Part shown: positions 19,116 to 28,053 of the stretch, in pieces
Layout of the letters: the number at the start of each line of letters is the position of its first letter
Position numbering within the stretch: the stretch's first letter is position 1
Source of the DNA: an uncultured Candidatus Melainabacteria bacterium
GTDB taxonomy: Bacteria > Cyanobacteriota > Vampirovibrionia > Gastranaerophilales > Gastranaerophilaceae
Direction: 5' to 3'
Assembly: GCA_947525005.1 (NCBI GenBank)
Contig: CANNUY010000004.1
Span: 94,661 to 158,660 of the forward strand
Length of the DNA stretch: 64,000 nucleotides
The notes under the pieces: generated by a model
Database searches by the model: none
Told to the model about the DNA's origin: nothing
The model's input: the letters and a program-made list of their open reading frames with translations, nothing else
Program-made: the position numbers and the translations under genes

Positions 19116-19783
19116 ATTTCATTAAACCCAGGAGAAGTGATTGGTAATCCTTGATAACCTTTGTTTTGGTATACTGATTTTTTAATATATTGTGGAGAAT
19201 TATGACCTTTTTCAAAGAGTTTCTTTAACGTATTTTCTCTTTTAACAAGAGGGTGCGTTTCAACATTTGAGTCAGGATAAATTGCTAATAAATCAATCCA
19301 TACAACAGCTTCCATAGTCCAAGCATAAGTTTCTTCACTTAGAGAGTTGTATTCATCTTGATGCAATGCTTCGTGTGATAGTAACGCTGCAAGTGCTGCT
19401 GGTGGTGCGTTTTGATGTTTTGGATTGATATAAATATATAATTTTTTTCTTTTTTTCCACCCAATCGCATCAAAATTCTCGTATGATTTATTAACCGTTG
19501 CTAGATTTTTAAATTCTATTTTTATTGGATAGCCTGTAAGATTGTAACCAAGTATAGCCTTTCTAGAAAAATCACCATCAGTACCTTTTAACATATCAAG
19601 AGCTACCATTATCAACTGATTATTTGTTACAGTTTTATATTCATCTGTAATATAGTCTATATATTCTTGTGTGAATTTTTTTGGTAATTTTACACTAGGA
19701 GGGACACCTTCTATTCTTCCAAACGCAAGAGTTGGCGATATTGCTAATGAAAATATTGTCAATAATATAATAATTTTTTTCAT
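19112..19783 (-). CDS. Secreted HExxH zinc-peptidase-like protein
   Basis: 223 residues with a clear signal peptide (MKK plus a hydrophobic core ending PTLAFG). HEALH near residue 136 is an HExxH zinc-binding motif, followed about a dozen residues later by SEETYAW, where a glutamate could be the third ligand as in gluzincins. I do not recognise a named family. It could be a degradative or wall-associated protease, or an inactive relative. Monocistronic, with A/G-rich sequence upstream of the start; its 3' end overlaps truB by four bases. Confidence 0.6.
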   Translation of the reverse strand: MKKIIILLTIFSLAISPTLAFGRIEGVPPSVKLPKKFTQEYIDYITDEYKTVTNNQLIMVALDMLKGTDGDFSRKAILGYNLTGYPIKIEFKNLATVNKSYENFDAIGWKKRKKLYIYINPKHQNAPPAALAALLSHEALHQDEYNSLSEETYAWTMEAVVWIDLLAIYPDSNVETHPLVKRENTLKKLFEKGHNSPQYIKKSVYQNKGYQGLPITSPGFNEI

Positions 19784-19868
19784 ATCTTTTTACCTTTTCT
19801 AAACTCTGTTCTTTATTTTCCCCATTTCTTAATATTATAACTACATTTTATAAAAAGACAAAAATTTA

Positions 19869-22400
19869 TTATAATTCTATGTGGTTACATTTAATATTGT
19901 TTTGTTTTAGTAGTTCTATTATCTGCTTATGGCAAGTAAAATATATAACTTGGTTTGTTTTTGCAAACGAGCTCAAACATTTGAGAGCTAAGATAGTTCT
20001 TTTTTTGTCAAAGTTTACAAACGCATCATCAATGATAAGTGGTAAATTAGGACGTCCATTTTCATCACCATTGTTATCAAGAGAATAATTTTGTGCATAG
20101 CCTAAACGAAGGGCTAGATATAACTGTTCTTTTGTTCCACGACTAAGATTATTCCAATCTTTTTCGCCGATTTCATCTCCAGAGATAGTAGTTCTATCAA
20201 AGTTTATTTCAGAATACTTTGCGTCAGTTATTTCTGATAAATAATTTTTTGCACTAATCAAATTTGGTTGAACCTTGTTAAATTCTTCTTTTGCGTTTTT
20301 AATCAATTCCACTAAAACTTCTTTTATAAATAGATTATTCAATAATTTTTTAAGTCTTGTGAGTTCTGCATTTTTTTGATTTTTTTTATCAACAAGGCTC
20401 TCAACCTCTTTCAATTCATTTAACCTATTTGAAAAAATTGCCAATTCTTTTAGTTTTTCTTTTAGTTTTTCAGACAATTCTTCTTTCATTTCTTCTGAAA
20501 CTACAATCTCTGAATTTTTTTCAAACTCAAAGCTTTTAGACTCAGCCTGAAGGAGAGCAACTTTAGTTGTATTTTCTTCATAAAGAGCATTGTTTTTTAG
20601 AGTTTCATCAAGATTTAAACTAATATTTTTAATTGTAGACTCAATGTTTTCAAAATCTTCTTTATAAACAGGCAAAATTGTTAAAAGTTCATTATCTTTT
20701 ATAAACTGATTAAAGTCAATTACAAACTTATCAAGTTTTTCATTAAATTTATTTGAATAATATTCCTTTTCTGAAATTTTTTGTTTTATTTCACGCAAAG
20801 TTCTTATTATATTAGAAACTTCGTTATAATTTTTAATGTCACGTAAATTATTTTCTTTTAGAAACTCCTTCTCTTTAGCTTTTAAATTTTCTAATAAAGA
20901 TTGAAGTTCTGTTCTTTTATTTAATAAATCAGAAAGGTTGTCATTTTCAAGATTCAATTCTTTTTGAATTTTATTTATTAAATTAGTTAATTTTTCATAT
21001 TCAGAGATAGATTTCTCCATCTTATCAATTATTACAGATGTAGCTACAGAGGTATCAACAGCTGTATCTGTATATTTTTTTAGAATTTCTTGAATCATTA
21101 ATCTAAAATGTTCTATATCAGGGTTGTTAGTTGTTTGAGTTTTATTAGTTATAAACTCTTTTATACAAAGTCCTAAACCTATTATAGATATGGCAAATAG
21201 CACATATTTTATATTTCCTGCTCCAAATGCAAAAATAAACAATCCTACAAATAGTATTGAATAAAACAAATTGATAGTAGGTGATTGCTTAGTTGTATTA
21301 TTTAGTGACATCGTTTGTTTTTCAAGTGCTTGATTATATTTTTCAAGATATTTTTTTAGGTAGTTTTTATCTTCTGTATAATTTTTAATATCTTCTATAT
21401 TAAACGATTTCAGATAAGTTTGATTTTCTTCTAACTCACTTTCCAAGTTCTTTATCTGAGCTTGTTTTTCTAAAATTTTTTCTTCAATTGACGATAACTC
21501 TGTTGAGAGTTTTAAAAGTTCTGTTTGAAGCTCTGTCGCTTTAGAACCTTGCGTCACATCAAATTTATCAATATTATCTTCATCAAAATATTCAATTTCA
21601 TTCAAAATTTTTTGTTCAATTTGATAGCGTTCGACACCTGTATCAATAAGAGCTTTATTAGAAAGAACTGTATTATATTCTGTTTTTAATTGATAAAATC
21701 TTTCTTTAATATTTTGAAAAACTTCTTTATTTTCAAGCAAAGATTTGTTTATTTTAAGTTCATCTAGATTAGCTTGAAATTCTTTTGTTTTTAAGGATAA
21801 ATTGATATAATTGATATTTTTTTCAAGTTCATCTATCTCTTTTTTTAGTTCTTTTATTTCTTCAAGTTTTGAATTGTATTCTGCCTCATTGTTTTGAAGT
21901 TCTTTTATTTTATTATTTAATTCACCTAGTTTAACAAATTCTTTTTTTAAAGTAGTTGTTGCAGTATGTCTAGATGTGAAACTGTTTTTTATAAGTTTTG
22001 AAAACTCATCTTCTTTTAAGTTTATTTCAGCACCAGAAGAATCTTTAATAGTATCTAAAAGTTCAGCACTATCCTTTTTTATTTGCATCAAATCTTCCAA
22101 ATCAATAAAAAATCCGTGTTCAAAATTTTTAGAAGTTATTTTTTCTAAACAAGGAACATTGTTTTTTTGCTTTGATTTTTTTGCATCAAGAACAAATTCT
22201 TCATTATCACAAAGACATTTTAAATACCCATCAGCATTAGATTTACGAATAAATATATTTGTAATAAATTGCATCAATGTAGATTTGCCTGCTTCGTTAT
22301 CGCCTGTAACGATATTTAAGCCGTCCTCAAACTTTGTCAATTGTTTGTAGGTGTCGTTAAACTTGTCTATTTGAACTTCTTTTATCTCAAATTTTGCCAT
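19869..22400 (-). CDS. YhaN-like AAA ATPase with coiled coils and a membrane segment
   Basis: 843 residues. Walker A GDNEAGKST at residues 33-41; an ABC-type signature LSRGTKEQLYLALRLG and Walker B LPLIIDDAFVNFD lie near the C-terminus. The two ATP half-sites are separated by long coiled coils, as in Rad50/SbcC proteins. Residues ~376-415 are two hydrophobic segments, a feature of YhaN-type ATPases (COG4717) rather than SbcC. With the phosphoesterase encoded 7 bases upstream it should form a DNA end-processing complex. Start supported by AGGA upstream. The exact substrate is inferred. Confidence 0.8.
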   Translation of the reverse strand: MAKFEIKEVQIDKFNDTYKQLTKFEDGLNIVTGDNEAGKSTLMQFITNIFIRKSNADGYLKCLCDNEEFVLDAKKSKQKNNVPCLEKITSKNFEHGFFIDLEDLMQIKKDSAELLDTIKDSSGAEINLKEDEFSKLIKNSFTSRHTATTTLKKEFVKLGELNNKIKELQNNEAEYNSKLEEIKELKKEIDELEKNINYINLSLKTKEFQANLDELKINKSLLENKEVFQNIKERFYQLKTEYNTVLSNKALIDTGVERYQIEQKILNEIEYFDEDNIDKFDVTQGSKATELQTELLKLSTELSSIEEKILEKQAQIKNLESELEENQTYLKSFNIEDIKNYTEDKNYLKKYLEKYNQALEKQTMSLNNTTKQSPTINLFYSILFVGLFIFAFGAGNIKYVLFAISIIGLGLCIKEFITNKTQTTNNPDIEHFRLMIQEILKKYTDTAVDTSVATSVIIDKMEKSISEYEKLTNLINKIQKELNLENDNLSDLLNKRTELQSLLENLKAKEKEFLKENNLRDIKNYNEVSNIIRTLREIKQKISEKEYYSNKFNEKLDKFVIDFNQFIKDNELLTILPVYKEDFENIESTIKNISLNLDETLKNNALYEENTTKVALLQAESKSFEFEKNSEIVVSEEMKEELSEKLKEKLKELAIFSNRLNELKEVESLVDKKNQKNAELTRLKKLLNNLFIKEVLVELIKNAKEEFNKVQPNLISAKNYLSEITDAKYSEINFDRTTISGDEIGEKDWNNLSRGTKEQLYLALRLGYAQNYSLDNNGDENGRPNLPLIIDDAFVNFDKKRTILALKCLSSFAKTNQVIYFTCHKQIIELLKQNNIKCNHIEL

Positions 22401-22407
22401 GTTTATC

Positions 22408-23676
22408 CTAATTTTTGTATATTTCAGTGCACAATGTTTTTAGTTCTGATTTTATTTGAGCCATAATAATATTTTTGTCAGTTATTAAAGACTCAAAGAG
22501 TTCTTCTTCTGATGCTTTATCTACCCCGAAAGATTTGTATATTTTCTTATACTTTTCTTTTAGTTCTTCATAAATTGTATCAATATTTTCATTAAAATCT
22601 TTGTCTATATTTTTAGCTAAGATTCCTATCACACCGTCATCATCAAGCAAATCTTTTTCATCAACATCAGGAGTTGTAAAATCGTTTATCTCATATACTA
22701 CGAGATTATTTTTTTCTGAACATTCAGATATATATTCCTCAAGAAGATTGTCTGTAGATTTCAATTCTATTGATGCAGGAGTTACACCTAATAAATTTAC
22801 CTGAATCAAGTATAATTCAACTTCTTGTTGTAATGTATTAATAAGACTATTAATTTCGTCAAAAACTTCAGCTTTATTTTCACATTCAGTTGGTTTAACA
22901 TCAAGGTCAACAAATCTTGCACAGTCTGTTTTGATAAACTCTTTTTCAACAATAACATCATCTTTTACTTTTATATAATAACAACCGTGTTCATCAGTTT
23001 CTTTTCTTGTACGACCTTGAATAGTACCACTATAAACGATATTGTCATCAACTTGAGAAGTCAAATGAATATGACCTAACGCATAATAATCATAACCTAG
23101 CGCTTTCAAATCCTGAACAGAGCAAGGAGCATATTTAGTATCGGTTTTATTAATATCACAGTGGATTAAACCGATATTAAAATAGTTTGTAACACTTTCA
23201 TTCAATAAACCACAAGGATTTTCCATCGTATTTGATTGAAAGCTAACAGAATGTATTTTGACCAAGTTTTTAAAATCAAAAGTTTCTGAATTCGTTTTTG
23301 TTGTCACGCCTGTTATGTGGATTAAATCTTTATATTTATCATCAAATTTAAAATAAGAAGGATAATCCATATACATCTTTATCGGGTCGTGATTTCCACA
23401 AATCACATAAGATGCAATACCATTATCAGCAAGCTTTTCTAAACTTTTTTTGAATACTAATTTTGTATGCAAATCATGTTCATCACTATCAAAACTATCA
23501 CCTGCTATTAATACAAAACTAACATTTTTAGAAATTGCAGTATCAACAATTTTTTTTAACGCAATTTCGCAGGCATTTTTACACAAACTCATATTCTCAT
23601 TATAAAGAGATATATCCGAGAATGCTCGTCCTAAATGAATATCTGCAATATGTAAAAATGAAAACTCCCTAGTCAT
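22408..23676 (-). CDS. YhaO/SbcD-like metallophosphoesterase (DNA nuclease)
   Basis: 422 residues from the ATG at 23674-23676. Calcineurin-like metal-binding motifs in order: ADIHLG, AGDSFDSDEHD, CGNHDP, LIHCDI and LGHIHLT, the standard Mre11/SbcD set of five. The ~170-residue C-terminal region is specific to the DNA-repair type (YhaO). It is the nuclease partner of the downstream coiled-coil ATPase. A TATAAT ends six bases before the ATG and no ribosome-binding site is present, so a leaderless message is likely; an upstream in-frame TTG would lie inside that promoter. Confidence 0.82.
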   Translation of the reverse strand: MTREFSFLHIADIHLGRAFSDISLYNENMSLCKNACEIALKKIVDTAISKNVSFVLIAGDSFDSDEHDLHTKLVFKKSLEKLADNGIASYVICGNHDPIKMYMDYPSYFKFDDKYKDLIHITGVTTKTNSETFDFKNLVKIHSVSFQSNTMENPCGLLNESVTNYFNIGLIHCDINKTDTKYAPCSVQDLKALGYDYYALGHIHLTSQVDDNIVYSGTIQGRTRKETDEHGCYYIKVKDDVIVEKEFIKTDCARFVDLDVKPTECENKAEVFDEINSLINTLQQEVELYLIQVNLLGVTPASIELKSTDNLLEEYISECSEKNNLVVYEINDFTTPDVDEKDLLDDDGVIGILAKNIDKDFNENIDTIYEELKEKYKKIYKSFGVDKASEEELFESLITDKNIIMAQIKSELKTLCTEIYKN

Positions 23677-23682
23677 ACATTT

Positions 23683-23690
23683 ATTATACA
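23683..23690 (-). promoter_or_regulatory. -10 element placed for a leaderless mRNA (yhaO-like gene)
   Basis: On the minus strand TGTATAAT (TATAAT at 23688-23683) ends six bases before the ATG at 23676. No Shine-Dalgarno sequence intervenes. Confidence 0.6.
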
Positions 23691-23785
23691 AAACATCTTC
23701 AATTTTGTAAAATCAATCAAACAAGGTAGGAATAGTTTTTATAAAAGATATATAATATAATTGTTGATATTTTAGGAAATATGGT

Positions 23786-23791
23786 TATAAA
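23786..23791 (+). promoter_or_regulatory. Possible -10 element placed for a leaderless mRNA
   Basis: TATAAA ends six bases before the ATG at 23798. The intervening bases and start region lack a ribosome-binding site; an AGGA further upstream (23774-23777) is too distant (20 bases). TG lies one base further upstream than the ideal extended -10. A stronger-looking TATAAT at 23751-23756 is an alternative start region. Confidence 0.4.
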
Positions 23792-23797
23792 TAAAGT

Positions 23798-24700
23798 ATG
23801 GCACGTGTAATTTTATTATTAGTATTAATCGTATTTAATTTATTCAATATCACGTTTGCAAACGATGATATCTCTGAGGTTATTGATTTATACAAATCTG
23901 CCAAGTACCAAGAATGTGTAACTAAAGCAGAAATCGTTACTAAAAACGACCCGACATCTGCACTTGCATATTATTATATAGCACTAGCTAATGCACAAAT
24001 GGGTAAACGAGATTTAGCAATAAAAAACTATGATAAAGTAATTGCTCTAGGTACAAATAAATCACTTGTAAATTATGCCAAAACAGGTAAATCTAAATTG
24101 ATTGTTAAAGAAAAAACAAAGGCTGTAACAGGTGCAGAATCTATGTTAGAAGATGTTGATGAGAACGGAAATCCAGTACAAACCTCTCAAACTAACACTC
24201 AAACTACAGATAGAACAAATGTAGCAAAAACAGACGTAGCAAAGAGAGAGCCAGAAAAAGCAGAAGTACAAAAAACTTCTGAGAAAGCTGTTACACAAAA
24301 ACCTGTACAACCAAAACCAAGCCAAACAAATAAAACCGATACACCACCTACTAATGATGAAATAGTTAATGCGATAAGAGTTTTACAAAAAGCAGGATTG
24401 TTGCAAGGTGGATTACCTATGGGAAACTCTCCACAACAACAATATGCACAGTACCCACAAGGTCAACAATACCCACAAAACCCACAAGCTTATATGGACC
24501 CTCGAACACAAGAAATGCAATCAATGTTAATGATGATGAATTCTAATAATAACAATGGATATGGGAATAGTGGTAATGATATGATGAATTTATTACCATA
24601 TATGCAAAACGGTGGCAAAATGAGTCCACAAATGATTCAAATGATGATGATGAAAAACATGATGCCTGATTTTTCTTCTGGAAACAACAATAATTATTAG
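23798..24700 (+). CDS. Exported TPR protein with Met/Asn-rich tail
   Basis: 300 residues. Signal peptide (MARVILLLVLIVFNLFNITFA). Residues ~25-95 contain about two TPR units (YKSAKYQECVTKAE; ALAYYYIALANAQMGKRDLAIKNYDKVI). The middle is a Thr/Lys/Gln-rich linker and the C-terminus is strongly biased to Met, Asn, Gln and Gly (runs such as MMMNSNNNN and MMMMKNMM). TPRs mediate protein-protein contacts. The tail looks disordered or amyloid-like; its role is unknown. It is followed closely by another TPR-like gene. Confidence 0.6.
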   Translation: MARVILLLVLIVFNLFNITFANDDISEVIDLYKSAKYQECVTKAEIVTKNDPTSALAYYYIALANAQMGKRDLAIKNYDKVIALGTNKSLVNYAKTGKSKLIVKEKTKAVTGAESMLEDVDENGNPVQTSQTNTQTTDRTNVAKTDVAKREPEKAEVQKTSEKAVTQKPVQPKPSQTNKTDTPPTNDEIVNAIRVLQKAGLLQGGLPMGNSPQQQYAQYPQGQQYPQNPQAYMDPRTQEMQSMLMMMNSNNNNGYGNSGNDMMNLLPYMQNGGKMSPQMIQMMMMKNMMPDFSSGNNNNY

Positions 24701-24749
24701 AATAGGTGTTAAATAAATAGTATAGAATGATATAGAATTATATAAAATA

Positions 24750-25364
24750 ATGGATTATAAAAATTTAGATTATAAAAAGGCAGTTAAATTATTAGAGGAC
24801 GGGAACGGGATTTCTTTAAGAGATTATTTTAAAGAAAACAATTTCTTACTTGAGTATGGATATACATATCTTTTAGACGGCAATCTTGATAAAGCTTATG
24901 AAATATTATCAACATTAACCTCCCCAAGAGCCGAGTGGGCAAGTTATATCATTCCATTTTTACAAGGTTGGCATGGGAGTTTACCTACTTTTTTTCAAAT
25001 AAGGAATTTTTTAGAGATAGATATAGCTTTATTTTTGAAATATAAAAAGACAGATTATGTGCAAAAACTCATTGATATCGCTGACTTTATGCAAGATATA
25101 AATAGTGAAACATATAAGTTTATTGCTAGAGTACTTTTCAAACACGGATATATGAATGCGTCAAAGATTTTTATGGATAAGTCTGCAAATTATTATTATA
25201 AAGATGTTGAATTACATTACTTGTATGTAGAATTTTATTTAGCACATAATGATAGAGAGAATGCTTTAAAGGCATTGAGAACCTGTTTAAGAATAAACCC
25301 TGAATATTACCCTGCTGTTAAGATGGACAATGCGTTGAGAAGAAACACGGTTTGTCAGAGCTAA
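24750..25364 (+). CDS. Small TPR-like protein
   Basis: 204 residues, cytoplasmic. Helical pairs fit degenerate TPRs: YGYTYLLDGNLDKAYEILSTL, and near the end LHYLYVEFYLAHNDRENALKALRTCLRINPEYYPA, which is a good single TPR. No catalytic motif. The start has AT-rich -10-like sequence (TATATA/TATAAA, 24739-24746) within 3-5 bases and no ribosome-binding site, so it may also be leaderless or may be read from the upstream TPR gene 49 bases away. Confidence 0.55.
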   Translation: MDYKNLDYKKAVKLLEDGNGISLRDYFKENNFLLEYGYTYLLDGNLDKAYEILSTLTSPRAEWASYIIPFLQGWHGSLPTFFQIRNFLEIDIALFLKYKKTDYVQKLIDIADFMQDINSETYKFIARVLFKHGYMNASKIFMDKSANYYYKDVELHYLYVEFYLAHNDRENALKALRTCLRINPEYYPAVKMDNALRRNTVCQS

Positions 25365-25387
25365 GCTCAAATAAAGTTTGAGCCTCT

Positions 25388-25414
25388 GCAATCCATAAAC
25401 CAACGGTTTTGCAT
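25388..25414. repeat. Copy of dispersed GCAATCCATAAACC repeat
   Basis: 27 bases, GCAATCCATAAACCAACGG then TTTTGCAT. They recur with one mismatch at 55733-55759, and related words occur at 30770 and 35279 (reverse). A short hairpin (GCTCAAA 25365-25371 with TTTGAGC 25377-25383) just upstream may terminate the preceding gene. Confidence 0.7.
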
Positions 25415-25440
25415 ACTTACAGAAAACTTTTTTGAATATA

Positions 25441-25474
25441 AACGCCCCAGTCTTATAAATAAGACTGGGGCGTT
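25441..25474. terminator. Bidirectional terminator between convergent genes
   Basis: A 15-bp perfect stem (AACGCCCCAGTCTTA with TAAGACTGGGGCGTT) and a TAAA loop, between the plus-strand TPR gene and the minus-strand gene ending at 25491. Flanking T/A-rich sequence is present on both sides, without a pure T run. Confidence 0.8.
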
Positions 25475-25490
25475 GAAACTTTTAAACTTA

Positions 25491-26789
25491 TTATGCTACT
25501 GGTACAGGATTATTATCCTTTTTACCTCCATTATCATTTCCATTACCATTACCTTGAGGCTTGTTGCCTAGTGTTTCTTTGTTACCTGAAACAGATTCAC
25601 CTGCTTTTTCTGATGCTTCTGATTTTGATTCAGCAGCTGCCTCATCAGATTCTTCAAATGCGCCTTCTGTATCAGTTGTATATGCATCTTGTTGTGCAAT
25701 CATTTCATTCAAATTATTTACGTGGTCTTGCATTTCATCACCGTTATCACCACATTCGTTTTCATCAGAAGCTTTTTGGAAATAATTATTACTTGCAAGT
25801 CCCATCATTGCACCAATAGCACCCCACATTATTGCTGCCGATATTCCTGCAGGACCATCCACTGGAATAAAAGCTGCCCATATTTTAGGAATAGCAGCAA
25901 CTACTGTCGTAACAGCTGCTATTATAGAAGTTGCCAAACATAATACACCATTAGTTGTTGCAAGTGCACCTTTTAATTTACCATCTTTCAAGAAATCTGA
26001 TACTGATTGACCTGATTCAGCAGAACCCATAGCTTCCGTATTCATTGCACGATATTCTTCAATAGCACCACCAGTTTCAGCCAATTCATCTTCAAGTCCT
26101 GAATTATCTTGTTTTTTTAATGCTAACATTTGTTCTTTAATTCTTTGGGCACCTTGTTTATCACCCATAGCAACAGCAGCATCATATTGCATTTGTAAAT
26201 CAGCCATTTGAGAGGTTTGAGTGTTTACTGTTTTTGTAAGATTGTTTTGTTGGTCATTATATGTTTGAACATCTTCGTTCATCATATCCATTGTATTTGC
26301 AAGGTTATCAGAATAACCATCTAAAGTTTGATTATCATTTCCTGCATTTTGAGAATGATTTTTTCTATCTTTTAACTGATCGTCAAAAGCATACGATAAA
26401 GCTAATGCTGCAGCAGAAGAAATCAATCCAACAATACCTGCAGCATTGGCTAAAAAGCCGTTTAATTTTGATGCTTTTGCACCACCAGTTAAACTTACTA
26501 CAACTGCAGTAATTGACCCTGCAGCAGCACCAAAAGACGCACCAGTACTAGCACCTTCTGTTGCATTACCATTATCTTTTGTATCACTTGTATCAATAGA
26601 ATTTTTACCACGGTTTTCAGTAACCTTGGTATCGTATTGAACCTCGTCCATATCTTCTGGAGTAAGGAAAGATTCACATTTCTTTTGTTGAGATGGATCT
26701 AATTGCACCTCACCACGTTTCCACGCAACGTAGATTTCTTTTGCGTTACCTTGTGTAATATTGCCGTATCCTTCAACTGATATAGCCAT
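25491..26789 (-). CDS. Hydrophobic/coiled-coil protein of unknown function
   Basis: 432 residues; GGAGAG lies ten bases before the start. No signal peptide. Two Ala/Gly-rich hydrophobic blocks (~80-135 and ~275-340) flank a Gln/Asn/Met-rich helical region (~150-260) with coiled-coil character. The C-terminal ~80 residues are acidic then Gly/Asn/Asp-rich and disordered. Hydrophobic-coil-hydrophobic layouts occur in pore-forming and type III translocator proteins, but no specific motif supports that here. It is preceded by a GTAACA-containing upstream region shared with other unknown genes in this window. Function unknown. Confidence 0.5.
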   Translation of the reverse strand: MAISVEGYGNITQGNAKEIYVAWKRGEVQLDPSQQKKCESFLTPEDMDEVQYDTKVTENRGKNSIDTSDTKDNGNATEGASTGASFGAAAGSITAVVVSLTGGAKASKLNGFLANAAGIVGLISSAAALALSYAFDDQLKDRKNHSQNAGNDNQTLDGYSDNLANTMDMMNEDVQTYNDQQNNLTKTVNTQTSQMADLQMQYDAAVAMGDKQGAQRIKEQMLALKKQDNSGLEDELAETGGAIEEYRAMNTEAMGSAESGQSVSDFLKDGKLKGALATTNGVLCLATSIIAAVTTVVAAIPKIWAAFIPVDGPAGISAAIMWGAIGAMMGLASNNYFQKASDENECGDNGDEMQDHVNNLNEMIAQQDAYTTDTEGAFEESDEAAAESKSEASEKAGESVSGNKETLGNKPQGNGNGNDNGGKKDNNPVPVA

Positions 26790-26894
26790 TTATAGAACTC
26801 TCCTTACTTACGTAATCTATAAATAAAAAGTATTTCAACCATAGCCTGATTTCAGACATGTTTTATTTTGTTACATAAGTTAATATTTTCATCC

Positions 26895-26926
26895 GTCATT
26901 GCGGCGGATTTTCGACTCGTAATGAC
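26895..26926. repeat. Hairpin repeat GTCATTGCG...CGTAATGAC
   Basis: Nine base pairs (one G-T) around a 14-base loop. It belongs to the GTCATTGCG...GCAATCC dispersed family. It lies between the divergent start of the unknown protein gene and the 3' end of tsaB, and may end the tsaE-tsaB message. Confidence 0.55.
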
Positions 26927-26956
26927 ATATAAAAACTCTTCACGGCAATTTTAAAA

Positions 26957-27586
26957 TTACACATTCACTGGTGGTGGTTGGATATATAAAGGCAATACCT
27001 TACCCCAGTTGCCGTCTTCGACTCTCAATTTTTCTACAACCAATTCTGAAAGTAATATGCCTAATTCATAGTTCATCTGTTGATAAGATACAACTTCACT
27101 AACCAACGGTCTAAATCTTTCAATCAATCTATCATCAGTTATAACTCTTTTGCCCTTAATAAGTTTATCAACTTCTTCTAGTTCAACAGCATTAGGTTCT
27201 GTATGAGCTTTCTTATCAAAATAATATGCCTTATTTTTTCTAGCGTCTAAAGCTACAACAGCTTCATCACCCTCTGCTCTTGATAGAATTTCTAATGATG
27301 CTACACCAACAGCTTTGCAATCCAACTGTTGTGCCATTACTCTTGCAACCGTAGTACAAGCTCTTATTCCTGTAAAGCTCCCTGGCCCAATATTAATTCC
27401 AATAGCTTCAATATCCTTTGGAGTATAACCATTATCTTTCAAAACATCTCTTATAGTAGAAATCAAATACGCTGAATGATAATTATTCTCATTCGATTCA
27501 ATAATCTTTGATGATATAATTTTTTCTTCATCTCTCAAAACAATATATGTTTTATCCAAACAAGTATCAAATGCCAATATTAACAC
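26957..27586 (-). CDS. tsaB: tRNA threonylcarbamoyladenosine biosynthesis protein TsaB
   Basis: 209 residues. ASKHA-fold pseudo-enzyme: LILAFDTCLDKTYIVL at the N-terminus and the signature AIGINIGPGSFTGIRACTTVARVMAQQL. It works with TsaD and TsaE to place t6A at position 37 of ANN-decoding tRNAs. Its start overlaps the end of tsaE by 7 bases, consistent with coupled translation. Confidence 0.93.
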   Translation of the reverse strand: MLILAFDTCLDKTYIVLRDEEKIISSKIIESNENNYHSAYLISTIRDVLKDNGYTPKDIEAIGINIGPGSFTGIRACTTVARVMAQQLDCKAVGVASLEILSRAEGDEAVVALDARKNKAYYFDKKAHTEPNAVELEEVDKLIKGKRVITDDRLIERFRPLVSEVVSYQQMNYELGILLSELVVEKLRVEDGNWGKVLPLYIQPPPVNV

Positions 27587-28053
27587 TTTTTTAACCCCTC
27601 AATAATCTTTTTGTCCTTATCTCCGATAGCAGTAAACTCATAGCATCTATTATCGTCATCATCATAAGTTACATTAATCTCAATTCTATCAAATGGAACT
27701 TCGCCTTGAGAAAATTCTGCCCACTCAACAAACGTCAAATTTTTACCCTCAGAATATTCTCTCAATTCATCAGTAATAGTCTTTATACCAACGTGCTCCA
27801 ATCTATACAAATCAAAATGATAAATAGGAATCTCGCCAGTATGATACTCGTTCAAGATTGTAAAACTAGGACTTGTAACCTTCTCCTTGATATCCAAAGC
27901 CTCAGCTACCAACCGTACAAACGCTGTCTTTCCTGCACCTATATCTCCAAACAAATTAACAAAACAACCATCTTTCGCTAATTCGGCAAAGCGTTTTGCT
28001 AACTCTCTTGTGTCGTCCATTGAATAACATACTTTTTTATAACTATTTGTCAT
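27580..28053 (-). CDS. tsaE: tRNA t6A biosynthesis ATPase TsaE
   Basis: 157 residues. P-loop GDIGAGKTAFVR, then VTSPSFTILNEY, the family's HFDLYRLE and the C-terminal LTFVEWAE. This small ATPase regulates the TsaB-TsaD complex. It overlaps the GGDEF gene upstream (11 bases) and tsaB downstream, placing all of them in one minus-strand operon starting with the TPR gene at 30590. Confidence 0.94.
   Translation of the reverse strand: MTNSYKKVCYSMDDTRELAKRFAELAKDGCFVNLFGDIGAGKTAFVRLVAEALDIKEKVTSPSFTILNEYHTGEIPIYHFDLYRLEHVGIKTITDELREYSEGKNLTFVEWAEFSQGEVPFDRIEINVTYDDDDNRCYEFTAIGDKDKKIIEGLKKC

Noticed and set aside
25493..26640. Plus-strand frames opposite the 25491-26789 gene
   Set aside because: They are antisense shadows rich in Leu/His/Tyr from an Ala/Gly/Gln-coding strand, without start signals.
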